Shown here piece after piece: positions 25,482-33,487 of a DNA stretch of 64,000 bases. The notes beneath the pieces were generated by a model that saw nothing but the letters and a program-made list of their open reading frames with translations, did not search any database and was not told where the DNA came from. A program made the translations under genes and the position numbers. The stretch spans positions 186,001-250,000 of the forward strand of contig JBGCET010000002.1 in NCBI GenBank assembly GCA_045106555.1. Direction: 5' to 3'. Within the stretch, counting starts at the first letter, position 1. Each line of letters begins with the position of its first letter. The stretch is from JANQOZ01 sp045106555. GTDB taxonomy: Bacteria; Pseudomonadota; Gammaproteobacteria; Xanthomonadales; SZUA-38.

Positions 25482-27983
25482 ATGAATTTTCGGTGCAAAA
25501 TCTTAGCGGCGGCTATCGCCAGTTCCTTGGTGGGCCATCATTCCGCTCGGTCGGCCACCATTACGGTGAACTCTAAACTTGACGCACTTACCGGGACGCC
25601 AGCGGGAGTGTGTACGCTGCGTCAGGCGATTGAATCGGCCAACCAACGCGCGCTTATCGGTGACTGCGTCAGCGGTAGTGCGGTTGAACCAGACGTAGTG
25701 ACCTTTGCACCAACGCTTGCCGGTAACACCATCACGTTAACCGAAGGTGCTATCAACATAGCTTCATCGCTAACCTTGGAGTCGCCGCCGACATTAGCCA
25801 GTCAAGTCACCATTTCCGGTGGCAACAATTCTGGCATTTTTCGCATTAGCAATAATCTGAGCGACATCGTCACTGATGTAACGCTTAGGGGGCTGGCGCT
25901 CACTAACGGCACGGGTTTTTCCTTCAAGGGCGGCGCGGTCGACAATTATCTAGAAAATGTCACTATCGATGCCTGCACCCTTTCGGGAAATTCAGTCAAT
26001 GGCGATGGCGGAGCCATTTACACGCGCGGCTCGATGACGCTGATCGACACGATCGTTGACAACAACTATGCGAGCGGAGCAGGCGGCGGTGTTAGACACG
26101 TCGGCGGCACCCTAACGCTCGTAAATTCAACTATCTCCAATAATGTTGCTAGCGAAGGCGGAGGCATTTCTAGCGCAGGTAGTGTTGTAACGATTGACGG
26201 TGGATCACTAAGTAGAAACACCGCGTTCCTTGAGTCAGGCGGGGGCATACTCGCTACTGACGCCGTATACCTGACTGGCGTGTCGGTCAGCCAGAATTAT
26301 GCAATGTTCGCCGCTGGTGGCATCAGTGGCACACCTGTAAGGATCAGTGGCGGGCAAGTAACCGGCAATACCGCGGGGTCCATAAGTGGGGGAGGTTCTT
26401 TTGGATCGTTGGTTGGTGACTATTCCGCTATTGTTGGCGTTCAAGTCTCCAATAACGTTGCGTTAGGTGGTTTCGGCGGCGCTTTTTCGGTGCAGGGCAA
26501 TCTCAATATCTCCGATTCTACGTTTTCGGAAAACAGCGCCGCTGGAAACGCTGGGGCTCTATTTTTTGGCGGTTACGGTGTCGCCGTCGTGCGCAATTCC
26601 GAATTCGACAACAACTCAGCAGCTGGAGCGGGTGGCGCCGTTTCTGCAGCAGGCTACTTGTCAATCTTTGACAGCACGTTGTCCCGGAATACCGCTAGCA
26701 ACGGTGCGGCCATAAATCACTCGGAAGGGTTACTTTATTGGGAAAACGTCACTGCGAGTTACAACGTGTCGAGCTCGGTAGAGGCAGACCTCAACCCTGC
26801 CGCAGTGTTTTCACGTGCCCAAATGGTGATTAGTGCGAGTACCTTAGTAGGCAACGCGCCATTCGGGCTCACCAAAGTTGGGGGTGGCTTTGGAACAGTA
26901 ACCTTACGGAACTCGGTCATTGTCGATTCCTCAATTGGCGACTGCTCTGATGTCGACGGCATAATCTCAGAAAATGTCGCTAATTTTGTCGCTGACGGTA
27001 GTTGCAATCAAAATGCGGTTGACCTCCTGGTCGGAGACCCGATGCTCGGCCCTTTGTTCCGAATCAGCGAAACAAATTCTGTCCATTTTCCTGAGCCAGG
27101 GAGCGTATTGGTTGACTCGGGTTCGGCATCAGAATGTGCCATGACAGATCAGACCGGCATACAACGCCCCGTTGACGGTAACGCCGATGGATTTGATGAG
27201 TGTGATCGCGGGTCTGTGGAGTATGTGGACGTCAATCCGCCCATCGCGGCGCTCAGCGCCCTGCCAGATATTATCCTTCCTGGCGGTACTGGCTTGCTAA
27301 TCGACGTCACTTACACAGAGCTGGACAGTGAGGTGGACCTGTTCACGATTGATCCTTCTGATATTCGCGTGCTGCCCGGACCCTTAAGTGTGACCGGGGT
27401 ATCGCTAACGGGCACAAACAGTCAGGTGACGGCCACCTACGAGGTGGCGGTACCGGGCGGGTCCTGGGATCTGACCGACAACGGAGATTACGACATCGTC
27501 ATGCAGGAAGACGCGGTTAACGATATCGCAACCACGGGTGCCAATGCGGTGTTGCCAGGGTTGCTGGGCAGTTTCTCCGTGGCGATAATAGAGATGAATC
27601 TGCAGGGCGCGGGCAACACCATTGCCGATGGCGATGAGTCGCCATCGGCTCAGGACGGCACTGACTTGGGTGAAGTCATGCAAGGAAAAACCGCGACCCG
27701 TACCTTTACCGTGACAAACGTCGGCGCTGGCGTCCTGAACCTGACATCGCTGGAAGTGCTTGGCCCAGGTTTCACGCTCAATCAGCCTGACGACACGATG
27801 CTCTCCGCCGGCGAATCGACGGATTTTCAGGTCGAGTTTTCACCCGCCGCGTTAGGGACAGCCAGCGGCCAGGTCATCATTCTCAACAACGATGTTGATG
27901 AAAATCCCTACACCTTTGCGGTGGGCGCGACCGGTATTGCGTTGCAGGAAAATATCTTTACCAACGGCTTCGAAGCGCTTTAG
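25482..27983 (+). CDS. Right-handed beta-helix surface protein, choice-of-anchor Q and D domains, NGFE tail
   Basis: An ~833-residue exported protein. Start ATG 25482 has GGGAG five bases upstream and gives a signal peptide ending near HHSARSA. The frame from TTG 25431 is not needed. The pattern CTLRQAIESANQ at the start of the mature part is the classic opening of polymorphic beta-helix proteins. Glycine/asparagine-rich parallel beta-helix turns follow. Then come a choice-of-anchor Q segment (GIQRPVDGNADGFDECDRGS), a Big-like stretch, and a choice-of-anchor D (ASPM-like) domain with TRTFTVTNVGAGVLNLTSLE. The very end reads NIFTNGFEAL, a tail shared with four other proteins of the window. Confidence 0.85.
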   Translation: MNFRCKILAAAIASSLVGHHSARSATITVNSKLDALTGTPAGVCTLRQAIESANQRALIGDCVSGSAVEPDVVTFAPTLAGNTITLTEGAINIASSLTLESPPTLASQVTISGGNNSGIFRISNNLSDIVTDVTLRGLALTNGTGFSFKGGAVDNYLENVTIDACTLSGNSVNGDGGAIYTRGSMTLIDTIVDNNYASGAGGGVRHVGGTLTLVNSTISNNVASEGGGISSAGSVVTIDGGSLSRNTAFLESGGGILATDAVYLTGVSVSQNYAMFAAGGISGTPVRISGGQVTGNTAGSISGGGSFGSLVGDYSAIVGVQVSNNVALGGFGGAFSVQGNLNISDSTFSENSAAGNAGALFFGGYGVAVVRNSEFDNNSAAGAGGAVSAAGYLSIFDSTLSRNTASNGAAINHSEGLLYWENVTASYNVSSSVEADLNPAAVFSRAQMVISASTLVGNAPFGLTKVGGGFGTVTLRNSVIVDSSIGDCSDVDGIISENVANFVADGSCNQNAVDLLVGDPMLGPLFRISETNSVHFPEPGSVLVDSGSASECAMTDQTGIQRPVDGNADGFDECDRGSVEYVDVNPPIAALSALPDIILPGGTGLLIDVTYTELDSEVDLFTIDPSDIRVLPGPLSVTGVSLTGTNSQVTATYEVAVPGGSWDLTDNGDYDIVMQEDAVNDIATTGANAVLPGLLGSFSVAIIEMNLQGAGNTIADGDESPSAQDGTDLGEVMQGKTATRTFTVTNVGAGVLNLTSLEVLGPGFTLNQPDDTMLSAGESTDFQVEFSPAALGTASGQVIILNNDVDENPYTFAVGATGIALQENIFTNGFEAL

Positions 27984-28104
27984 GGAGACGAGTTAGAACC
28001 GCATGTCATTGTGAAGATTTGGCTGAGCCTAACCGCGTACTCATCCCGTAATTGATCAATTCTCTCGCCTTGGCGGGCGATGGTTCCGGCGACGTATCGA
28101 CAAA

Positions 28105-28998
28105 CTAGAGTTCAGCGCCATATTCCGCAATGGTGTCGTAGACCAATCGAATACGACGGCTCGTGTGCAGTTCACGGTGGGTAACTAGCCACACCGGCAC
28201 CTCATAGACGCTGAGTGAGGGCAGCACCAATTCCAGGTCGGGTCGAGTCTGGGCAATATCTTTTGTCATCAGACTGAGGCCGAGCCCACCCTCCAACAGG
28301 GCCAGCATGATGCTCATGCTGGCGCTGTACACTTTGAAGTTATCTTCGCTGACATCAATTCCGAGCCCATTGAACAATGGAATCAAACGCGCGGGGTTCT
28401 CGAACCCAATAAACTCATGGTGGGCCAACTCAGCGGTGGTTTGTGGCCGGCCCATTCGATCCAGGTAGGAAGTGGCACCGTAGAAGTGAACGGTGGTGCC
28501 ACTGATGCGCCGGGCGATTAAATCACCGTGGTCCGGTCGTGCTTCGCGGATGGCAATATCGGCCTCCCGGCGGATCAAATCCAGAGACTCGTTGGCGGTG
28601 ATAATTTCCAACTGAATACCCGGCGCTCGCTGGTGCACGCGCTGAACGATAGCGGGCGTGTGCACAAGGGCGAAGCCTTCGGTGGCCGTGATGCTAACCT
28701 TGCCGTCGATCAACTCCGATCGGCCGGTGGCGGCCAGAGAAACGCGGGTTGCCGCCTCTCCCATCTCGCGTACATGTTCCAGTAGCGCAAGCCCAGACTC
28801 GGTCAAATCCATGCTGCGGTGCCCGCGTTCAAACAGCGTGACCGCCAGCGCTGCCTCCAGGCGCGCCACCTGCCGGCTGAGGGTGGGCTGGGTCAATCCC
28901 AACGCTCGCGCTGCTGCCGACAAAGACCCTTCTTCCGCGGTGGCCAGAAAGGCTCTGGCCTGCCCCCAATCAAAATCTACTGCTTGCCAATTGGTCAT
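28105..28998 (-). CDS. LysR-family transcriptional regulator
   Basis: A 297-residue regulator. The winged-helix HTH is at residues ~10-69 (FLATAEEGSLSAAARALGLT, QPTLSRQVARLE), and a periplasmic-binding-like effector domain follows (about 95-290). The body resembles the LysR branch with a GDLIARRISGTTVHFYGATS stretch, often called the CrgA/DmlR-like branch. It is divergent from two methyltransferase genes with 86 bases between the start codons, so it probably controls them and itself. Confidence 0.93.
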   Translation of the reverse strand: MTNWQAVDFDWGQARAFLATAEEGSLSAAARALGLTQPTLSRQVARLEAALAVTLFERGHRSMDLTESGLALLEHVREMGEAATRVSLAATGRSELIDGKVSITATEGFALVHTPAIVQRVHQRAPGIQLEIITANESLDLIRREADIAIREARPDHGDLIARRISGTTVHFYGATSYLDRMGRPQTTAELAHHEFIGFENPARLIPLFNGLGIDVSEDNFKVYSASMSIMLALLEGGLGLSLMTKDIAQTRPDLELVLPSLSVYEVPVWLVTHRELHTSRRIRLVYDTIAEYGAEL

Positions 28999-29084
28999 TT
29001 ATGCATGCCAGTTATAGAAAATAAGGCAATTTATCAAAAGAAAATGCATGGCTATCATGCCACCACAGTTTCAAGGAACCCACA
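28999..29084. promoter_or_regulatory. Divergent lysR / methyltransferase promoter region
   Basis: An AT-rich 86-base interval lies between two divergent start codons. It has two ATGCATG palindromic elements, at about 29001-29007 and 29044-29050, each flanked by GCC or GGC and spaced roughly four helical turns apart. They are candidate operator half-sites for the LysR protein. No clear -35/-10 pair can be fixed by eye. Confidence 0.35.
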
Positions 29085-29837
29085 ATGCAAGCTTCCCATT
29101 TATCGTTGATACCCGTGTTCGTAGCCTGGTTTGGATCCTGGAGGGTGCGTGTCGAGCGTCGCCCTTTACCCACCCAGGACCTTGCTGCAGCGTACGACCA
29201 AGCGGCTCCGACCTGGACCAGACTGACTGAGCGACTGGGTTACGCCCGTGCTTATCGTCGACTAATTGAACGCTTTTTTGCCGCTCACCGGATGACCATC
29301 GGAACCCGCCCCTTGCGGGTTTTGGACTGTGGTGTTGGAACGGGCGGATTTTCCCTGGCGTTGAGCCGAGTGTGGCGTCGACCGGTGGAAATCACCGGTA
29401 TCGATATTTCGCCGGCAATGGTGAATGCGGCACAGCGCCGGTTCCACAAAGCCGGTTTGCAGGCCCGCACCGCTGAAGCCAAAGTGGCCGAGTTGCCTTT
29501 TGCTGCCGAGAGTTTCGACCTGGTGATTGCCGCCCACGTATTGGAGCATTTGCCTGAGCCTGCTGTCGCACTGGCTGAGATGCAGCGTGTACTGCGTCCC
29601 GGGGGGTGGGTAGTCACCTGTCTAACCAGGCGGTCGTGGTTGGGCGCCTATATCCAAACCAAGTGGCGAACCCATCGTTTGACCCATCGCCGCGCCGAAA
29701 GCTGGCTGCGAGGCGCCGGCTTGTTACCCTCTACGATGGAGGCGTCTGGCGGCCTGTATGGTTTAACGAGTCTTACTGCCATTGGACACAAAGCCGTGAC
29801 CCGGCTGGCGATGGTGCCTGGAGTACATGATCAATGA
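29085..29837 (+). CDS. Class I SAM-dependent methyltransferase with membrane-proximal N-terminus
   Basis: A 250-residue methyltransferase. It has motif I LRVLDCGVGTGGF (about residues 79-91), the acidic loop GIDIS, AAHVLEHLPEP (post-motif II) and LRPGGWVVTC. The first ~15 residues are hydrophobic and could associate with the membrane. ATG 29085 is preceded by AAGGA. Its last four bases overlap the next methyltransferase gene. The substrate is unknown; ubiquinone/menaquinone or small-lipid methylation is typical for this branch. Confidence 0.85.
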   Translation: MQASHLSLIPVFVAWFGSWRVRVERRPLPTQDLAAAYDQAAPTWTRLTERLGYARAYRRLIERFFAAHRMTIGTRPLRVLDCGVGTGGFSLALSRVWRRPVEITGIDISPAMVNAAQRRFHKAGLQARTAEAKVAELPFAAESFDLVIAAHVLEHLPEPAVALAEMQRVLRPGGWVVTCLTRRSWLGAYIQTKWRTHRLTHRRAESWLRGAGLLPSTMEASGGLYGLTSLTAIGHKAVTRLAMVPGVHDQ

Positions 29838-30463
29838 CACACGCGAACACCGATGCCCGATTTTGGGATCGCATCGCCAGGCGCTATGCGGGAAAGGCTG
29901 TGCCAGATCCGGCGGCCTACGAAACTAAGCTGAACAAAACGAGTGGCTACCTAAAGCCTACCGATCAGGTGCTGGAAATTGGCTGCGGATCTGGGTCCAC
30001 GGCGCTCTACCATAGCCCTCAGGTGGATCGTATTTTGGCCACCGACTTTTCAACCCAGATGATTGACGTTGCGCGAGAAAAAGCCCGCCAGGCCGGTGTC
30101 GACAACGTCAGCTTTCAGGTCTCAAGCATTGAAGATCTGGCTTGCTCGTCAATGCAATACGACGTGGTTATGGCTCACAACGTTTTGCACCTAGTGGCCA
30201 ATGTTCCGCAAACGCTGCACGAGATCCACAAGATGTTGAAACCAGGGGGGCTGATGATCTCGAGCACGCAGTGCATCGGCGACAGCGCAGCATGGTTTGG
30301 GTGGGTTGCTCCACTGGGCAAAGCGCTTCGGCTACTGCCACGGGTAAACGTGTTTCGGGAAACGGATTTTTTTCAATGGATAGGTAGTGCGAGTTTCGAT
30401 ATCGAGGAGGTTTGGCAGGCAGGCCCGAAGGCCAGCCATTATGTGGTGGCGAAGGCCGTTTGA
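29834..30463 (+). CDS. Class I SAM-dependent methyltransferase
   Basis: A 209-residue cytoplasmic enzyme. It has motif I VLEIGCGSGSTAL (about residues 46-58), the adenine-binding ATDFSTQMI, and motifs YDVVMAHNVLHL and LKPGGLMIS. It overlaps the upstream methyltransferase in ATGA and so is translationally coupled; both may act in the same complex or on the same molecule. The opening FWDRIARRYAGKAVPDPAAY is shared with a group of uncharacterised UbiE-like proteins. Confidence 0.88.
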   Translation: MTHANTDARFWDRIARRYAGKAVPDPAAYETKLNKTSGYLKPTDQVLEIGCGSGSTALYHSPQVDRILATDFSTQMIDVAREKARQAGVDNVSFQVSSIEDLACSSMQYDVVMAHNVLHLVANVPQTLHEIHKMLKPGGLMISSTQCIGDSAAWFGWVAPLGKALRLLPRVNVFRETDFFQWIGSASFDIEEVWQAGPKASHYVVAKAV

Positions 30464-30518
30464 ATCAAAATACCTCAATCTGACGTCGCCGTGTGTCTAC
30501 ATGTGCTTAGACTATCTC

Positions 30519-30881
30519 TTAGAAAGGCACGTCATCGTCAAAGTCAGGCGGCGACTCACCGCGCGCTTCAAAGGCCTGGCCATCGTTGGGTGGAGGGCCT
30601 TCGTCGCCATTTTGGCCGGCCGCGGCCTGCACCCGCCAAGCTTTGACGTCGGTATACCAGCGGCCGTTGTATTCCCGACTCTGCAGGTCAATCCCCACCG
30701 TCACTTCCTGGCCTTCGCGCAGGCCAAACTCTTCAATTTTATCGCCCCAGGCCATAAAGCAGACCTGTTTTGGGTACTCACCCGGGATTTCGAGGACGTA
30801 TTCCTGCTTACGCCATGGGCCCCGTTGGGAGTTGCCGGACTGTTCCGCCAGCACCTGAGTAATTTTGCCTGAAAGTTCCAA
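30519..30881 (-). CDS. DUF3127 OB-fold-like protein with SSB-type acidic tail
   Basis: A 120-residue protein. Residues 1-85 match DUF3127 (MELSGKITQVLAEQSGNSQR, then YVLEIPGEYPKQVCFMAWGD and YNGRWYTDVKAWRV), which is predicted to fold like an OB domain. After a flexible Gly/Pro/Asp linker (about 88-112) it ends DFDDDVPF. This is almost identical to the C-terminal peptide by which SSB recruits replication and repair proteins. It may therefore bind nucleic acid or the SSB interactome. It is monocistronic and convergent with the methyltransferase pair. Confidence 0.88.
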   Translation of the reverse strand: MELSGKITQVLAEQSGNSQRGPWRKQEYVLEIPGEYPKQVCFMAWGDKIEEFGLREGQEVTVGIDLQSREYNGRWYTDVKAWRVQAAAGQNGDEGPPPNDGQAFEARGESPPDFDDDVPF

Positions 30882-30959
30882 GGTTTAATGCGCTCCTTTA
30901 ACTGCGTGGTGTCCGCGCTCTAAGGCGGGATTTCAGGTGCGACATTCTATCTGATCGAA

Positions 30960-30989
30960 TTGACTGCGCCAGGGTGTTTTCGTTCTATT
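30960..30989 (+). promoter_or_regulatory. Possible promoter for the aminotransferase-dehydrogenase operon
   Basis: TTGACT at 30960-30965 and TCTATT at 30984-30989 are separated by 18 bases, a moderate sigma-70 match. It would place the 5' end near 30996, upstream of ATG 31065. It would exclude the longer aminotransferase frame, which begins with the same TTG. Confidence 0.35.
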
Positions 30990-31064
30990 TGCGGATCAGG
31001 TTTTGCCGCGGTGCTGGGTCGTTTATATTTGGGTCCCTCTCGAACGTGGGCATCCAAACACACC

Positions 31065-32339
31065 ATGGCTCCAAAAGTTGGCACAACCGCCTCATTTTTG
31101 CTGGATGACGTACCCCCGATGGGGATCTACGAAACGCTTTACGCGTTCAGCGACACCTTTGGCCAGTTCATGGGGTCGGAAGGCACCCATCCCTGGTCTC
31201 AGGGGTTCCCCCTCACCACACCGCTGGAAAAATTTAACGGTCCTGAGCTTCCGGCGGCCGTGGATGTGACCTGGGAGGACCGGTTCTACCCCAAAGCCTG
31301 GGGGCATCCAAAGCTGCGCGAGACCATCGTTGACTACTACAACACCTACTACGGTTCGAGTATTACGCCAGACAACGTGATGATCTTTGCCGGTGGTCGG
31401 CCCGGCATCTACGCGGTACTTTCGTTTCTTAAAAAAGACATCCAAGTGCGTATTGGCAATGTTGAATGGCCTGCCTATCTGGACATCCTGACGCAGACGC
31501 ATACCGACTGGCGAACGGTGGCAATGACACCGGAGAATAGTTTTCATCCTACAAACGCGGAGTACTTTGACCGCCGCGGGTTAAATCATAAAACTCAGCT
31601 GTTTCCCGTCATCTCCAATCCGAGTAATCCGACCGGACACGCTCGAGCCGGTGACGAACTGAAAGAACTGATGGCGCTGGCGCAGGCCTCTGGGAACGGC
31701 ATCCTGTTGGACGAGGCGTATGAGATGTACCACTCCCCATCGGTTAGCGGTCTTCAATACGTTAATGATCTGGACAATTCTAATGTGTTTCTTTCTGGTG
31801 CTTGCACCAAAGGCTTGCAGTGTCCAGGCATTCGAATTGGCTGGGTGATTGCCTCTAAAGACAATATTCAGACGTTGTCGAATTTCAGTTCCTTTGGCAT
31901 GGGCGGGGTGTCACACCCCAGCCAGCTGTATGCGGTTGAGCTGTTCAAGCCCGATCGTATCGCCCAGCAAAGAAAAGCCATTGAGGCGCATTACAACTGG
32001 CAACGAGAGCGTTACGGCAAAGCGTTCAAAAAAATGGGTTTGAAGGTGTTTACCGGTAACGGAGGTTTTTATCACTGGATGCAGCTGCCAGACGGGCTCA
32101 ACTGTGACGAATTTAATCAACGTTTGTACCAGCGAGGCGCCGCAATCCTGGCGGGTCGTGACTGCGATATGGGCCGGCCCCATTCCAAAGACCCCGGTTA
32201 CATCAGCCCTTATATGAACATGTTTCGGTTTAGCTTTGGACCCTTGCTGCCGGAGACCTTTGACGACGACATCCAACTGATGTCTGAAGTTTTAGAGCAA
32301 TACAAAACTGACGTGAGGGCCACCGGCTCGACAATTTAA
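31065..32339 (+). CDS. PLP-dependent aminotransferase, class I/II
   Basis: A fold-type I aminotransferase of about 424 residues. Numbered from ATG 31065, NPSNPTG lies at 185-191, DEAYE at 216-220, and the Schiff-base Lys249 in SGACTKGLQCPG. IRIGWV follows, with the carboxylate-binding Arg near residue 257, and FRFSFG is near the end. The frame could begin 35 codons earlier at a TTG, but those residues look non-coding and overlap a possible promoter. Its stop shares a base with the next ATG (TAATG), so it is coupled to a 2-hydroxyacid dehydrogenase gene. The two could together interconvert an amino, keto and hydroxy acid, though the dehydrogenase appears exported. Confidence 0.88.
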   Translation: MAPKVGTTASFLLDDVPPMGIYETLYAFSDTFGQFMGSEGTHPWSQGFPLTTPLEKFNGPELPAAVDVTWEDRFYPKAWGHPKLRETIVDYYNTYYGSSITPDNVMIFAGGRPGIYAVLSFLKKDIQVRIGNVEWPAYLDILTQTHTDWRTVAMTPENSFHPTNAEYFDRRGLNHKTQLFPVISNPSNPTGHARAGDELKELMALAQASGNGILLDEAYEMYHSPSVSGLQYVNDLDNSNVFLSGACTKGLQCPGIRIGWVIASKDNIQTLSNFSSFGMGGVSHPSQLYAVELFKPDRIAQQRKAIEAHYNWQRERYGKAFKKMGLKVFTGNGGFYHWMQLPDGLNCDEFNQRLYQRGAAILAGRDCDMGRPHSKDPGYISPYMNMFRFSFGPLLPETFDDDIQLMSEVLEQYKTDVRATGSTI

Positions 32340-33454
32340 TGAGTAACCAGGCGATGATAAAAAGCAGTGTCTCAGGGGTATTGGCGATTTTACTGTTGTC
32401 GGCCTCAGCCGCTCACGCAGAAATTTCCGTACAGCAACTGATTGAACAAACCGCAATTGTGGCTTCGAACGCACCCTTGCGGGATGACCCAGATTGGTCG
32501 GTGGTGCAAAAAATCGTGGTGCGTGAAGGCGCGCTTGATTTGGCGGCAGCGCAGCAGGCGTATCGTGACGTGCAGTTCGTGGAAGTCGAATCGACCGCAG
32601 AGACTTTGGCGGAAATCGGTGATGCCGATGCCTATATCGGAAATTGTGATGCTCAAGTGCTGGCCGCAGGAGAACGACTGCGCTGGGTGCAGCGTATGGG
32701 CGCCGGGGTAGAGCGATGCGTGGGCATCTCCTCAATTGCCAATGGCGACGTGATTCTGACCAACATGCAGAAAATGGACTCCCCCGTCATTGCAGAGCAC
32801 GCGATTGCGATGATGATGGCGTTAAGCCGGCAGCTGCCTCGCTTTGTGCGCGCAATGGACGATGGTAGCTGGCAGCGAGGTCCAGAGGTGCGCGGAACCA
32901 TGACTTCGGTGGTGGGAAAAAAATTGCTGGTTGTGGGATTAGGTGGAATCGGTACCGAGGTCGCGCGGTTTGGATCTGCCTTGGGGATGCAGGTATCGGC
33001 CACGCGTAACAGCCGTCGCGAAGGTCCTGATTTTGTTGGATACGTAGGTTTGACCCATGAATTGCTGGAATTGGCGGCCCAGTCTGATGTCATTATTAGT
33101 GCGTTGCCGCTGACTGACGCTACAACAAATCTGTTCGACAAAGAGTTCTTTTCCCAGCTAAAAGGTCAAGCCATATTCATTAACGTAGGCCGCGGGAAAT
33201 CGGTAGTCACCGATGACCTGCTGGCGGCGCTGCGGTCCGGCCAGCTGGCCGGAGCCGGTCTGGACGTTACCCAGCCTGAACCGCTGCCGGCTGATCACCC
33301 GCTGTGGGCATTACCCAACGTGATCATTACGCCTCACCTTTCCAGTGGCGGCGGTGAACGAGAACGCAGGGCGGTACTGCTGAAAGAAAACCTGCGTCGC
33401 TTTGTTGCCGGTGGCAAATTGTTGAATGTGGTGGACCCGAAAAGGGGCTACTGA
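32339..33454 (+). CDS. D-isomer-specific 2-hydroxyacid dehydrogenase with Sec signal peptide
   Basis: A 371-residue protein. Residues 1-27 form a convincing Sec signal (SSVSGVLAILLLSASAAHA). Next is a normal D-2-hydroxyacid dehydrogenase fold: VVGLGGIGTEVA (about 198-209, NAD-binding), Arg285 in NVGRGKSVV, Glu314 in TQPEPLP and His333 in TPHLSSGG. The catalytic Arg-Glu-His set is complete. NAD(H) is not expected in the periplasm, so either the leader is not cleaved and the enzyme is membrane-tethered, or it acts with tightly bound cofactor. It is coupled to the aminotransferase by TAATG. Confidence 0.88.
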   Translation: MSNQAMIKSSVSGVLAILLLSASAAHAEISVQQLIEQTAIVASNAPLRDDPDWSVVQKIVVREGALDLAAAQQAYRDVQFVEVESTAETLAEIGDADAYIGNCDAQVLAAGERLRWVQRMGAGVERCVGISSIANGDVILTNMQKMDSPVIAEHAIAMMMALSRQLPRFVRAMDDGSWQRGPEVRGTMTSVVGKKLLVVGLGGIGTEVARFGSALGMQVSATRNSRREGPDFVGYVGLTHELLELAAQSDVIISALPLTDATTNLFDKEFFSQLKGQAIFINVGRGKSVVTDDLLAALRSGQLAGAGLDVTQPEPLPADHPLWALPNVIITPHLSSGGGERERRAVLLKENLRRFVAGGKLLNVVDPKRGY

Positions 33455-33487
33455 CGATAAGTATGTGGGCCACCTCTCGGCAGACGA

